This document shows, piece by piece, positions 27,045 to 35,897 of a DNA stretch of 64,000 bases. The position numbers and the translations under genes are program-made. The DNA lies in NCBI RefSeq assembly GCF_000473165.1, contig NZ_AXBE01000014.1, positions 62,001-126,000 of the forward strand. The letters run 5' to 3'. Numbering within the stretch: the stretch's first letter is position 1; each line of letters starts with the position of its first letter. Under the pieces are notes generated by a model. The model had not been told where the DNA came from. It did no database searches and worked only from the letters and a program-made list of their open reading frames with translations. The stretch is from Leisingera aquimarina DSM 24565. Its GTDB lineage: Bacteria; Pseudomonadota; Alphaproteobacteria; Rhodobacterales; Rhodobacteraceae.

Positions 27045-29462
27045 TCAGGCCCGCAGACGTGCGCCGGAGGGGTCAAAGGCAGCAGCTTCCAGGATCCGTG
27101 CCTTGTGCGGTTTGCCAAGGATATAGACCTCGACCTCATCCCCCGGTTTGGCGGTTTCCGGGTTGGCATAGCCCAGAGCCAGGGACTTGCCGACCGAGTA
27201 GCCATAAGCACCCGAGGTGACCCGGCCAACCGGCTTGCCATCCGGGGTGAAGATGGGTTCACCGCCCGAGGCGTCGGCGTCGTTCACCGCGTCGATCTCG
27301 AACCCGACCAGCATTTCGCGCGGGGCGTTGTCCTTGACCTTAAGATAGGCTTCCTTGTTGAGGAAGTCCTTGTCCAGCTTGACGAGACCGGCGAGGCCCA
27401 CTTCCTGCGGCCAGTATTCCTGGCTGTACTCACGGCCCCAGGAGCCATAGCCCTTTTCGATCCGCAGGGAGCCAAGCGCACGGCCGCCGACCGGGCCGCC
27501 ATCGAGCTCTGCGGAAGCTGCAAGAAGGGCGGCGTAGAGCTTGACCTGATCTTCCTCGGCGCAGTGCAGTTCCCAGCCCAGATCGCCGGTGAAGGACACC
27601 CGGATCGCCAGGCATTCCACGCCGGCCACCTCGATAGTGCGCGAGCGCATGAAGCGGAAGTTTTCGTTCGACAGATCCGCATTGGTCATCCGCTGCAGCA
27701 TGTCGCGCGATTTCGGACCGGCCACGTTGAAGCCCGCGATGCGGTTGGTGGCGACCTCAAACGTGGTGCCTTCCGGCAGCTCGACCATGTTGAAAAAGCG
27801 CTGGTGATAGCGTTCCGCCATGCCGGAGCCGACCATCATGTATTCATCGTCTGCCACCTTGGTGATGGTGAAGTCGCCGGCCACGCCGCCGCGGACCGAA
27901 ATCAGCGGCGTCAGGCAGGAACGGCCCACCTCGGTTGGGACCTTGTTGGCAACCAGCTTGTCCAGCCAGTCAAACGCGCCGGGGCCCTTGATCACGTAGT
28001 TGGCGAAGTTCGAGATGTCGATCACACCGACGTTCTCGCGCAGCATGCTGACCTCGCGGCCCACGGGCTCCCACCAGTTCTGGCGGGTGAAGCTGTTGGT
28101 ATCCATGGTGCCGGGGGTGCCGGAGAACCACAGCGGATGCTCCCAGCCACAGTTGAGGCCAAAGACGCAGCCCATTTCCTTTTGCAGCTCATAGACCGGG
28201 CGCACGCGGGCCGGGCGGCCGGCGCTGCGTTCCTCGTTCGGGAAATGGATGGCAAAGCGGTGCGCGTACTGGTCCTCGACGCGGGCCTTGGTGAATTTTT
28301 TGTCGGCCCAGTCGCCGAAACGGGCCAGATCCCAGGCGAACATGTCGTACTGCGGCTCGCCCTCGATCATCCACTGGGCTGCCAAGAGGCCAAGGCCGCC
28401 GGACTGCGAGAAGCCGGGAATGATGCCGGTGCAGCAGAAGTAGTTCTTCAGCTCCGGCACCGGGCCCCAGATGGCGTTGGAATCCGGCGACCAGATCATC
28501 GGGCCGTTGATCACCCGCTTGACGCCTGCGGTCTCGGCGCAGGGCACGCGTTCGGTGGCGCGGATCACGTTCTCCATGATCCGGTCCAGATCGTCGGGGA
28601 ACAGTTCGTGGGCGAAGTCCAAGGGCGTGCCGTTTTCGGCCCAGAAGCGCATGTCCTTCTCATAGGCGCCGATCAGGAAGCCGTTGCCCTCCTGCCGGAA
28701 ATAATATTCGCCGTCGCGGTCAGCAATCGAGGGCAGGCGGCGGCCCAGATTGGCAACTTCGTCGATGGACTCAGTGACGAAATACTGGTGTTCGGTCGGC
28801 TGCAGGGGCAGGGTAAGGCCCGCCATCGCCGCCACCTCGCGGCCCCAGAGACCGCCTGCGTTCACCACCCATTGGGTGTGGATGTCGCCCTTTTCGGTCT
28901 TCACGATCCAAGTGCCGTCGGGCTGCTGTTCGGTGCCGGTCACCGGGCAGAAGCGTTCGATCTGGGCGCCCATGGCACGGGCACCGGCGGCATAGGCCAT
29001 GGTCACGCCCGAGGGGTCCACATTGCCGCCATCGGGTTCGAACATGATGCAGCGGATGTCGTCGAACTGCGCCAGCGGGTGCAGTTCCTTGGCCTGTTCG
29101 CGGCTCACTTCGTGGAAGTTCAGGCCATAGTATTTCGCCTTGGCCTCCTGCAGGCGCAGCTGGTGCTCACGCTCCTCGGTTTTGGCAAGATACAGCGAGC
29201 CCGGCTGGAACACGCCGCAGCCCTGGCCGGTTTCCTTCTCCAGCTCCTTGTACAGGTTCATGGTGTAGTGCTGGACGCGGGTGACGTTGTTGTTGTCGTG
29301 CAGCCCGTGGATGTTGGCCGCTGCGTGCCAGGTGGAGCCAGCGGTCAGTTCATCGCGCTCCAGCAGCACCACGTCGGTCCAGCCGAGTTTCGCCAGATGG
29401 TAGAGGATCGAGCAGCCGACCAGTCCGCCGCCGATAACAACTGCCTGTGCATGGGTTTTCAT
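27045..29462 (-). CDS. Dimethylglycine/sarcosine-dehydrogenase-type FAD enzyme with folate-binding GcvT domain
   Basis: This 805-aa protein has two parts. The N-terminal DAO-type FAD domain shows the dinucleotide motif GGGLVG (residues 11-16) and STWHAA with His46, the usual site of covalent FAD. From about residue 420 comes a GcvT-like aminomethyltransferase domain (NVGVIDISNFANYVIKGP, VSFTGDLGWELH, the late YGYSVGKSLALGY). Enzymes of this build oxidise N-methyl groups of dimethylglycine, sarcosine or methylaminobutyrate and pass formaldehyde to tetrahydrofolate. It is a single gene with its own upstream gap. With the MttB-like gene nearby it fits catabolism of methylated amines. Confidence 0.92.
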   Translation of the reverse strand: MKTHAQAVVIGGGLVGCSILYHLAKLGWTDVVLLERDELTAGSTWHAAANIHGLHDNNNVTRVQHYTMNLYKELEKETGQGCGVFQPGSLYLAKTEEREHQLRLQEAKAKYYGLNFHEVSREQAKELHPLAQFDDIRCIMFEPDGGNVDPSGVTMAYAAGARAMGAQIERFCPVTGTEQQPDGTWIVKTEKGDIHTQWVVNAGGLWGREVAAMAGLTLPLQPTEHQYFVTESIDEVANLGRRLPSIADRDGEYYFRQEGNGFLIGAYEKDMRFWAENGTPLDFAHELFPDDLDRIMENVIRATERVPCAETAGVKRVINGPMIWSPDSNAIWGPVPELKNYFCCTGIIPGFSQSGGLGLLAAQWMIEGEPQYDMFAWDLARFGDWADKKFTKARVEDQYAHRFAIHFPNEERSAGRPARVRPVYELQKEMGCVFGLNCGWEHPLWFSGTPGTMDTNSFTRQNWWEPVGREVSMLRENVGVIDISNFANYVIKGPGAFDWLDKLVANKVPTEVGRSCLTPLISVRGGVAGDFTITKVADDEYMMVGSGMAERYHQRFFNMVELPEGTTFEVATNRIAGFNVAGPKSRDMLQRMTNADLSNENFRFMRSRTIEVAGVECLAIRVSFTGDLGWELHCAEEDQVKLYAALLAASAELDGGPVGGRALGSLRIEKGYGSWGREYSQEYWPQEVGLAGLVKLDKDFLNKEAYLKVKDNAPREMLVGFEIDAVNDADASGGEPIFTPDGKPVGRVTSGAYGYSVGKSLALGYANPETAKPGDEVEVYILGKPHKARILEAAAFDPSGARLRA

Positions 29463-29637
29463 GCGTCATGTTCCCTTGCCTGCGTGCCAGATGCAGCACG
29501 CCCTGCAGGCAAGGGTGTGCCGCCAATTCCTTTGCGCGACACTAGCTGGCAGGGGATGGGATGACCCGTGAAGAATTCAGACCCAATGGCCCAGAATTCG
29601 ATGGGTCATTGGAAGGAGGCAATGCAGCTAGAGAAGG

Positions 29638-30054
29638 TCAGACAAACACGGTTATTTCTAAGTCACGGTAGTTTGCAGGTATGGTGTCTTCGCCATAGGC
29701 GAAACACTCCAGCGTGAACTCTCCGTTTTCCAGGAAAGCAACGAAACCTGTTAGAAGATCGCCGTACGTCCCGTTGACGATCGGTTTGTCGAAAACAACC
29801 CTTTCGATGGGTAAGTCAATCGAACTTAATGTAATGGAGTAGCCGTGTTCGCCCAAACATAGGTCCGCTACACTGGCACACGAACACAACGTCTCAACAT
29901 GCTGTTCCGGAACGGTGTCCTTGGCAAGCAGCCTAGTGGCACGCGTCTCAAATTCTTTTAAAGTATTCAAAACTTGGACATCCCCTCCAAACCTGACCAC
30001 AAGGCCACACGGAGATAGTGATGTCAAAACAAGCTCTTTCCGACTAAGCAACAA
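29638..30054 (-). CDS. Hypothetical protein, 138 aa, AT-richer than surroundings
   Basis: I recognise no family. The protein is soluble, mixed alpha/beta and acidic, with four Cys in the first half (two in LCSCASVADLC) and a beta-rich C-terminus (GEFTLECFAYGEDTIPANYRDLEITVFV). A hand count gives about 48% GC over 29641-30060 against low-to-mid 60s around it, and codon use is visibly different (TTA, AAA, ATA). It could be an immunity-type or orphan cargo gene brought in by transfer; that is inference. No mobile-element gene is adjacent. Confidence 0.6.
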   Translation of the reverse strand: MLLSRKELVLTSLSPCGLVVRFGGDVQVLNTLKEFETRATRLLAKDTVPEQHVETLCSCASVADLCLGEHGYSITLSSIDLPIERVVFDKPIVNGTYGDLLTGFVAFLENGEFTLECFAYGEDTIPANYRDLEITVFV

Positions 30055-30085
30055 ATTCTATACACACCGTCGAAGAGCAAGTGAG

Positions 30086-30116
30086 CCGGGTGCTTTGCTT
30101 TTTGCAAAACACCCGG
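30086..30116. terminator. Hairpin behind the class V aminotransferase
   Basis: Arms CCGGGTG and CACCCGG, extended inside by TTGC/GCAA pairing, lie seven bases beyond the aminotransferase stop. No T-tract follows on the minus strand, so termination strength is uncertain. Confidence 0.45.
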
Positions 30117-30123
30117 CCATTGG

Positions 30124-31377
30124 TTACCCAGTGATCTCTTTCATCACCCCGAGAAACTTCGCCACTTCGCTGACGCTGTTGTAATGGCACATGGAGACCC
30201 GCACGCAAGAATCCATACCCAAGGGCGTCAGGATATTGCCGGAGTAATGATCCGCCTTTCGCAGATGTGTGCGGATGCCCTCTTCGTTCAGGCGTTTCAC
30301 CACATCCACCGAGGGCACTCCCGCAACGGCCAGCGAAACCAGCCCTTCGCGCGCCGGGTTGTCTGTACCGCCCAGGATAGTGACGCCTTCCATCTCCGCC
30401 AGGCCAGGCAGGTTGCCAGTGCCGTGGATCATTGCATCGGTCAGCGCTTTTTCATGAGCGTGAATTGCTTTGCCCGCGGCCACGAATTTCGCGCGCCGGT
30501 CCGTGGCATCGCTCACCGCGCCGCCGAGCCACTTCAGGTAATCGGCCACATCGGACAGCGTGGCATAACTGCCGGTGTCGCGGGTGCCCATTTCCCAGTT
30601 GTCCTCCGGCCCGTCGATCAGCGCGTTATGCGGAAGCCCGGTCAGCCGGTCCGAGATCCATGCAAGGCCATAGCCGTGACGCGAGAACATCTTGTAGGGC
30701 GAAATCACATAGCCATCGACGCCGTAGGCTGTCAGGTCAATCCGCCCGTGGGCAGCGTGCTGGATACCGTCGACGATGATCAGGCATTCCGGTGCAACCT
30801 CGCGGATGGCAGCTGCGCAGGCGGCCACGTCAACACCCATGCCGGTGACGGGGGAGGTGTGGACGATGGTGGCGACCACCGTGTCCGGGGTAACTGCGCC
30901 GGCATAGGCATCGGCGGTGAGGGTGCCGCTGGCGTTGTCATGCGGGACCAGAACATGGTTCTGACGCGCGACCCCGGCCCAGCGGGCGCAGGCCGAGCGG
31001 GTGGCGGGGTGCTCCAGCGTTGAGCCCAGCACGGTGCCGCCTTCGGCTGATCCTAGGCAGGCGTTCATGATCAGGCGGAACAACAGCTCTGTGCCGCTTT
31101 CGCCGGCAAAGAACTGGCCGCCCGGCGCATTCATGAAGACGCGCATGTCGTCCTTGGCCTTGGCAATCACCCGCACCAGTTCATGACTGCCGGGGTTGTC
31201 GCGGCCCTGGTTATCGGGGATGGCGGCGTATTGGGCCGAGGTGTCCACCACCGATTTCAGGGTCAGCGCGCCGCCGGCGTTTTCAAAGAAGATGCGGCTG
31301 CCCTGCTGCGGGCAGGTATCGACCTGGGCAAAGCGGTCGCGGATTTGGGTAAGAATGGCGTCGGTGATCTGGGGCAT
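30124..31377 (-). CDS. Class V PLP-dependent aminotransferase/cysteine-desulfurase-like enzyme, 417 aa
   Basis: This fold-type I enzyme of the class V group carries the Schiff-base Lys229 in VISPYKMFSRHGYGL and the cofactor-contact Asp203 in IIVDGIQHAAHG. The start is placed at the ATG 31377 (MPQITDAIL); the upstream extension has no family match. It is the last gene on the strand behind the TRAP-oxidase-racemase run, 172 bases after the racemase, so co-transcription is probable. Class V members include desulfurases, serine-glyoxylate-type transaminases and kynureninases. The catabolic setting favours a transaminase or lyase on an imported amino acid. Confidence 0.85.
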   Translation of the reverse strand: MPQITDAILTQIRDRFAQVDTCPQQGSRIFFENAGGALTLKSVVDTSAQYAAIPDNQGRDNPGSHELVRVIAKAKDDMRVFMNAPGGQFFAGESGTELLFRLIMNACLGSAEGGTVLGSTLEHPATRSACARWAGVARQNHVLVPHDNASGTLTADAYAGAVTPDTVVATIVHTSPVTGMGVDVAACAAAIREVAPECLIIVDGIQHAAHGRIDLTAYGVDGYVISPYKMFSRHGYGLAWISDRLTGLPHNALIDGPEDNWEMGTRDTGSYATLSDVADYLKWLGGAVSDATDRRAKFVAAGKAIHAHEKALTDAMIHGTGNLPGLAEMEGVTILGGTDNPAREGLVSLAVAGVPSVDVVKRLNEEGIRTHLRKADHYSGNILTPLGMDSCVRVSMCHYNSVSEVAKFLGVMKEITG

Positions 31378-31517
31378 GGCAAGTCCAAGCGGGAAAAGAG
31401 TTCGTTTTGCCGCAACAGTAGGGCGGTTGCCGGGCTGGAGCATGCAAAAAATTCCGGGGCTGAGGGTTGGAAATCTCTGTGCGAATTCGCCCGGCATCAC
31501 ACCGGGCAGCACCCGTT

Positions 31518-31535
31518 CGCCCGCATGAGCGGGCG
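31518..31535. other. GC-rich hairpin between racemase and aminotransferase genes
   Basis: Perfect 7-bp arms CGCCCGC and GCGGGCG with loop ATGA lie 14 bases beyond the racemase stop. Without a T-tract it is more likely an mRNA-processing or stabilising element than a full terminator. Confidence 0.4.
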
Positions 31536-31549
31536 CGCCTCTCGCCGCC

Positions 31550-32278
31550 TCAGGTGATGAAGCCCGAAAACGGCGCGCGCAGCGCAGCCCGGTGCACCAT
31601 CTCCGACAGCGTTATGATGTCAAACACCGGCCGGTTCAGCGCGGCCTGCAACGCATGGGCATAAGGCGGCAGGTCGGTGCATTCCAGCACGATCGGGCCG
31701 ATTTCCGGATTGCGGGCAATCATGCCTTTGGCGGCTGCCAGCAGTTCCGCCTCGACCTTGGCCAGATCCATGGCCGTGCGCTCGTTGCGCAGGATCACGG
31801 TCGAGAACTCCTCGGCATCGTCCAGCCCCTGCACCACTATCGGCGTGTTCTCAGCACCGACGCCCTGCAGATGCGCCTCGGTCAGGCTGCCGGCCGAGGC
31901 GGTGATCACCCCCACCGTCCGGCCCGTCATCTGATGCGCCAGCGGCACCTGGATCAGCGAGGAGACAAACACCGGCACATTCACTGCCGCGGCAATCTCG
32001 CGCTGGAAAATAGCCAGAAACCCGCAGGAGCCGGTGATCGCGCGCACGCCCTTGGCCTCCAGCCGTTTGGCCGCCTCGATCAGCCGGTCTTTCATTTCGC
32101 CGGTGGGGTTGGCCAGCAGTTTCGGCACGGTGATGCCGTCCAGCATCTCGTAAAGCGTGGTGAACTGCAGGCTGGAGGGGTTCTTGATGTGGCCTGGGGG
32201 TTTGGGGAAATAGCTCTCCAGCGCCAGCACGCCGATAGAGACGCCGCAGATATTCTGCCCGCCGGGGTGGATGGTCAT
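31550..32278 (-). CDS. Aspartate/glutamate racemase family protein, 242 aa
   Basis: This is a PLP-independent racemase-superfamily protein with both catalytic Cys candidates: GSCGFLAIFQ in the first half and LECTDLPPYA in the second. GVLALESYFPKPPGHIKNP at the N-terminus and the GRTVGVITAS strand are typical of the hydantoin/Asp-Glu group. It overlaps the upstream flavoprotein gene by four bases, which couples it to a D-amino-acid-dehydrogenase-like enzyme: one partner inverts the stereocentre, the other oxidises the D form. Substrate unknown. Confidence 0.87.
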   Translation of the reverse strand: MTIHPGGQNICGVSIGVLALESYFPKPPGHIKNPSSLQFTTLYEMLDGITVPKLLANPTGEMKDRLIEAAKRLEAKGVRAITGSCGFLAIFQREIAAAVNVPVFVSSLIQVPLAHQMTGRTVGVITASAGSLTEAHLQGVGAENTPIVVQGLDDAEEFSTVILRNERTAMDLAKVEAELLAAAKGMIARNPEIGPIVLECTDLPPYAHALQAALNRPVFDIITLSEMVHRAALRAPFSGFIT

Positions 32279-33540
32279 GTCGTGATCCTTTCGTACCGCC
32301 GTGCGCGAAACGGCGCGAGGTCTTCGTTCACCGGTGTGCTGCTCACGATATCCGCCACCAGCCGCCCGGTTTTGGGCGCCATCATCAGCCCGTAATGGCT
32401 GTGACCGAAGGCGGCGATCAGGTCCGGAAAGCCCTCGACCTCGCCAATGCAGGGCAGGCTGTCGGGCAGGCTGGGGCGCTGGCCGGACCAGGTGTTCATG
32501 TCGTCCGCCTGCAGGTCAGGCAGCAGTGCCTTGGCCAATTGCACCAGCCCGTCGAGGCGTTTTTGGTTTAACGGCTGATCAAGGCCCGCAAACTCGGCAG
32601 TACCCGCCACCCGCAGCCCTTCCTCCATCGAGGAGGCCACGAATTTCATGTCCATATCCATGATCGAGTTGTTGAGCGCGACGCCCGGTTTACGGAACGA
32701 CACGTGATAGCCGCGCTCGGATTCCATCGGGATCTTGATCCCCAGCGGTTTCAGCAGCTCGCCCGACCAGACGCCCATCGCCAGCACCAGCTTCGGCGTC
32801 CAGTCTTGGCCCGCGTCGGTGGTATAGGTCCAGCCGCCGGTTTGTGCAGGCAAGATACCCCGCACGGTTTGCTGCAGTATTTTGCCGCCCATGGACTGGA
32901 ATTTCTCTGCCAGCACAGTGCCGATCCGTCCGGGAGAGGTTGCCCGCGCCTGCCCCTTGATCAGGACCGCGGCTTGAAACTCCGGCGTCAGCGCCGGTTC
33001 CAGCGCGCGCAGTTCAGTCACGCCGATGCGCTCCAGATCCGCGCCGCGCGCGCGGCGCATCTGGTAGTCGACCGAGTCCGGATCGGCAGCCTCGGCATTG
33101 CGGAAGGCATGGACGTAATAGCTGTCCTGCACCAGATCCTCGTGGCCTGTACCGGCCAGGTGCAAGCGGTACATCTCTACGCAGTTGCGGTTCAGCGTGT
33201 CCATCGCGTCAGAGATCTGCTGTATCCGCCCGGCGCGCCCTTCCGACAGGAACCGCAGGCCCCAGGGCGCGACCTTGGGCAGATAGCCCGGCTTCACCGT
33301 CACCGGCCCCAGCGGGTCCAGCAGCCAGCCGGGCACCTTCTTCCACAGGCCCGGCATCGATTGCGGCACCACCGACCAAGGGGAGATGATGCCGGCATTG
33401 CCGTAAGACGTCGCCTGCCCCGGTGCATCGCGGTCAATGAGCCGGACCCTGAGGCCCCGCTCGGCCAACGACAGGGCCGAGCAGATGCCGACGATCCCGG
33501 CACCCAGGACCGTTACATCGGGGGAGGCGGGGCCGCTCAT
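32275..33540 (-). CDS. FAD-dependent D-amino-acid dehydrogenase-like oxidoreductase (DadA type)
   Basis: This 421-aa DAO-family flavoprotein opens with the FAD motif VLGAGIVGICSALSLAERG and an Arg/Asp pair at the end of strand 2 (LIDRD). Later come SYGNAGIISPWSVVPQSMPG, SERGYHVSF and SGQRPSLPDSLPCIG, all typical of the small subunit of D-amino-acid dehydrogenase. Such enzymes oxidise D-amino acids to 2-oxo acids and feed the respiratory chain. It overlaps both neighbours by four bases, between a TRAP permease and a racemase, so the transported solute is probably an amino acid or close analogue. Confidence 0.9.
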   Translation of the reverse strand: MSGPASPDVTVLGAGIVGICSALSLAERGLRVRLIDRDAPGQATSYGNAGIISPWSVVPQSMPGLWKKVPGWLLDPLGPVTVKPGYLPKVAPWGLRFLSEGRAGRIQQISDAMDTLNRNCVEMYRLHLAGTGHEDLVQDSYYVHAFRNAEAADPDSVDYQMRRARGADLERIGVTELRALEPALTPEFQAAVLIKGQARATSPGRIGTVLAEKFQSMGGKILQQTVRGILPAQTGGWTYTTDAGQDWTPKLVLAMGVWSGELLKPLGIKIPMESERGYHVSFRKPGVALNNSIMDMDMKFVASSMEEGLRVAGTAEFAGLDQPLNQKRLDGLVQLAKALLPDLQADDMNTWSGQRPSLPDSLPCIGEVEGFPDLIAAFGHSHYGLMMAPKTGRLVADIVSSTPVNEDLAPFRARRYERITT

Positions 33541-35762
33541 TGCGCGGCCTCGGCCTGCAGCTTGCGCTGCTGGCCCAGCTGCTGCATCAGCACCGGCGCC
33601 ATTACCACGAGGGCTGCGATGTCGGAACCGCCCGAGGGCGCCACCAGCAGCAGGCCGCCAATCGCCATCAGCAACCGCCAGATTCCACCAAGCGGTGCCA
33701 GGAAATAGGCCGACACCGCAGTGGCGATGCCAAACACACCCGCCGCGCAGGTCACGGTCACCTGAGTAAAGCTCAGCAGTGTGAAATGCTCCGGCAGCAC
33801 AATCAGCATGGTGGGCGCGTAGACAAACACCATCGGCACCATCAGTTTGCCCAGACCCAGGGTGAAGGCGTTCAGCCCGGTGCGGAACGGGTTCGATCCC
33901 GCAATCCCCGCCGCCGCATAAGCCGAGGCGCAGACCGGTGGGGTGATCTCGGAGATCACACCATAATAAAGCACGAACATATGGGTGGCGAGCGGCGGCA
34001 CGCCCAGCTGGCTGAGGGCCGGCGTCGCAACCGCCACCAGCATGATATAGAGCGCGGTGGTCGGCAGGCCTGCTCCCATCAGGATACAGGCCATGGCGAT
34101 CAGCACCAGCGACAGGAACTGCTGGATCGACGGCTGGCTGAACGCCTCGATGGTGGTCCAGTCCAGCAGCGGCGCAATTGCCGTGGCCATATCCGCCGCA
34201 CCGCCGGTGACCATGAAGCCAAGCCGGAAGCCGACGCCGGTAGTGTTGATCACACCAACCACGATGCCCACCGCAGCCGAGGCCGCGCCCACTGCCAGCG
34301 CGTATTGCACACCAACATGGAAGCTGTCGAACAGGTCGCGGAAGCTTTGCCGTTCATTGCGGTGCATGCACCCGATCAGCGTCAGCGCGGCCAGCATACC
34401 CGCCATCACCGGCGTATAGCCCTCGCCGGAGTAAGGTGAGGCCTTCCAGAATATGAACCCGAGCAAGGCCAGCGGCACCAGCAGGGTTGCGGGTTTGTCA
34501 AAAGCGCAGAAGCCGACGACGACACACAAGCTAAGGCCGATAAAGGCCGCCATATTCGGCGAATAGCCTGAGAACAGCACCAGGAGCAGAGCAATCAGCG
34601 GCACGATGGTGTACCAGCCGTCCTTCCACACTGCCAGGAATTTGGGCAGCTGCTCCTTTGGGTAGGCATTGAGGCCCAGTTTCTTGGCTGTGAAATGCAC
34701 GATCGAGATCACCCCGATATAGTGCATCATCGCCGGCACAATCGCCGCAATCACGATGGTGGTATAAGGCACCTCCAGATACTCGGCCATCAGGAAGGAT
34801 GCCGCGCCCATGATCGGCGGGGTGATCTGCCCGCCTGCCGAAGCCGCGGCCTCAACCCCGCCTGCGAAATGGCCGGGGTAGCCCATTTTCTTCATGTTGG
34901 GGATGGTCAGCGATCCGGTGGAAACCGTGTTGGCAATCGAAGACCCGGAAATCGTGCCGAAAAAGGCTGAGGAAACAACCGACACTTTGGCCGGGCCGCC
35001 GGTATAGCGGCCGGCCATGATCATCGCGTTGTCGACAAAGAACTGCCCCAGCCCCATCCGCTGCGCCACCACGCCAAACAGCACAAAGTGGAACACAACG
35101 GTGGAAACCACCCACAGCGTCACGCCAAATATGCCTTCGGAGGGGAAATACATGTTGTTGACGAACTGCTGCCAGTTGACGCCCGGATGCTTGAGGATCT
35201 GCGCGGGCATATAGGGGCCGAACAGCGCATAGATCATGAACACCAGGATAATCAGCGGCAGCACGAATCCGATGGTGCGGCGCGCGATTTCCAGCACCGT
35301 CAGGATCAGCACCGAGCCAAAGAATACATCCAGGCTGGACGGGTTGCCCTGCCGCAGCGCCTGCTCGGCAATGTCGAACCCAAACATGTCAAAGCCGCGC
35401 CAGCTGACCCACAGGAACAGCGCCGCCGCCATGCTGAGGCCGGTCAGCGCCCAGTCATACAGCGGCACATTGCCGGGGCGCAGCGCGCTGGCACCGCGCC
35501 ATTCCAGATTGCGGGCGGATTTGATCAGCGGAAAGCCGACAAAGATGAACAGGAACAGGCCCGCTAGGTGAATACCCATATGCACATGGTCTACCGGCGT
35601 GCCGAACCCGGCCGTCCACAGGTGATACAGGGCAAAGGCGATGCTGGCCCAATAGATAAAACCCGTCAGCCTGGGTCCGTTGTCGCGCGTGTTCAGAGCG
35701 GAGTCATACTGCTTCTCCAGCTCTTCCAGCGCTTTGTTGTCAAGATGAGTGTCCAGGGACAT
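33537..35762 (-). CDS. TRAP transporter fused permease (DctQM-type, TAXI system)
   Basis: This 741-aa inner-membrane protein carries the small and large TRAP permease domains in one chain. An N-terminal segment of several helices (residues ~35-200) is followed by the 12-helix DctM-like part, with GLGQFFVDNAMIMAGRY, SVVSSAFFGTISGSSIANTVSTG and the GGQITPPIMGAASFLMAEY signature. Such fusions work with TAXI binding proteins, and one is encoded immediately upstream. The ATG 35762 (MSLDTHLDNKALEELEKQY) is chosen over a longer frame because the upstream part lacks similarity. The system is driven by ion gradients; in this Na+-pumping cell Na+ is likely. Confidence 0.94.
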   Translation of the reverse strand: MSLDTHLDNKALEELEKQYDSALNTRDNGPRLTGFIYWASIAFALYHLWTAGFGTPVDHVHMGIHLAGLFLFIFVGFPLIKSARNLEWRGASALRPGNVPLYDWALTGLSMAAALFLWVSWRGFDMFGFDIAEQALRQGNPSSLDVFFGSVLILTVLEIARRTIGFVLPLIILVFMIYALFGPYMPAQILKHPGVNWQQFVNNMYFPSEGIFGVTLWVVSTVVFHFVLFGVVAQRMGLGQFFVDNAMIMAGRYTGGPAKVSVVSSAFFGTISGSSIANTVSTGSLTIPNMKKMGYPGHFAGGVEAAASAGGQITPPIMGAASFLMAEYLEVPYTTIVIAAIVPAMMHYIGVISIVHFTAKKLGLNAYPKEQLPKFLAVWKDGWYTIVPLIALLLVLFSGYSPNMAAFIGLSLCVVVGFCAFDKPATLLVPLALLGFIFWKASPYSGEGYTPVMAGMLAALTLIGCMHRNERQSFRDLFDSFHVGVQYALAVGAASAAVGIVVGVINTTGVGFRLGFMVTGGAADMATAIAPLLDWTTIEAFSQPSIQQFLSLVLIAMACILMGAGLPTTALYIMLVAVATPALSQLGVPPLATHMFVLYYGVISEITPPVCASAYAAAGIAGSNPFRTGLNAFTLGLGKLMVPMVFVYAPTMLIVLPEHFTLLSFTQVTVTCAAGVFGIATAVSAYFLAPLGGIWRLLMAIGGLLLVAPSGGSDIAALVVMAPVLMQQLGQQRKLQAEAAQ

Positions 35763-35853
35763 CGGGGTTTCCAGTCTAGAAGGGTCAACGGGCGTACCTA
35801 TGCGTCCGCGCCTATGCAGGCTGCAGGCGGGCAGGGGCACCGGGAAACAAAAG

Positions 35854-35881
35854 GCGGCAGCAAGGCGGACCCTGCTGCCGC
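35854..35881. other. Stem-loop between TRAP binding-protein and permease genes
   Basis: Perfect 9-bp arms GCGGCAGCA and TGCTGCCGC lie 16 bases after the binding-protein stop. Such hairpins usually stabilise the upstream mRNA so that binding protein is made in excess over permease. Confidence 0.55.
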
Positions 35882-35897
35882 AGTTCAGGGGGAAGAG

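Noticed and set aside
27105-29564. An 819-codon open frame on the plus strand across the dimethylglycine-dehydrogenase-like gene
   Set aside because: It is antisense to a gene with intact FAD and GcvT motifs; its Arg/Ala/Gly/His-rich translation matches no family and results from GC-rich codon use.
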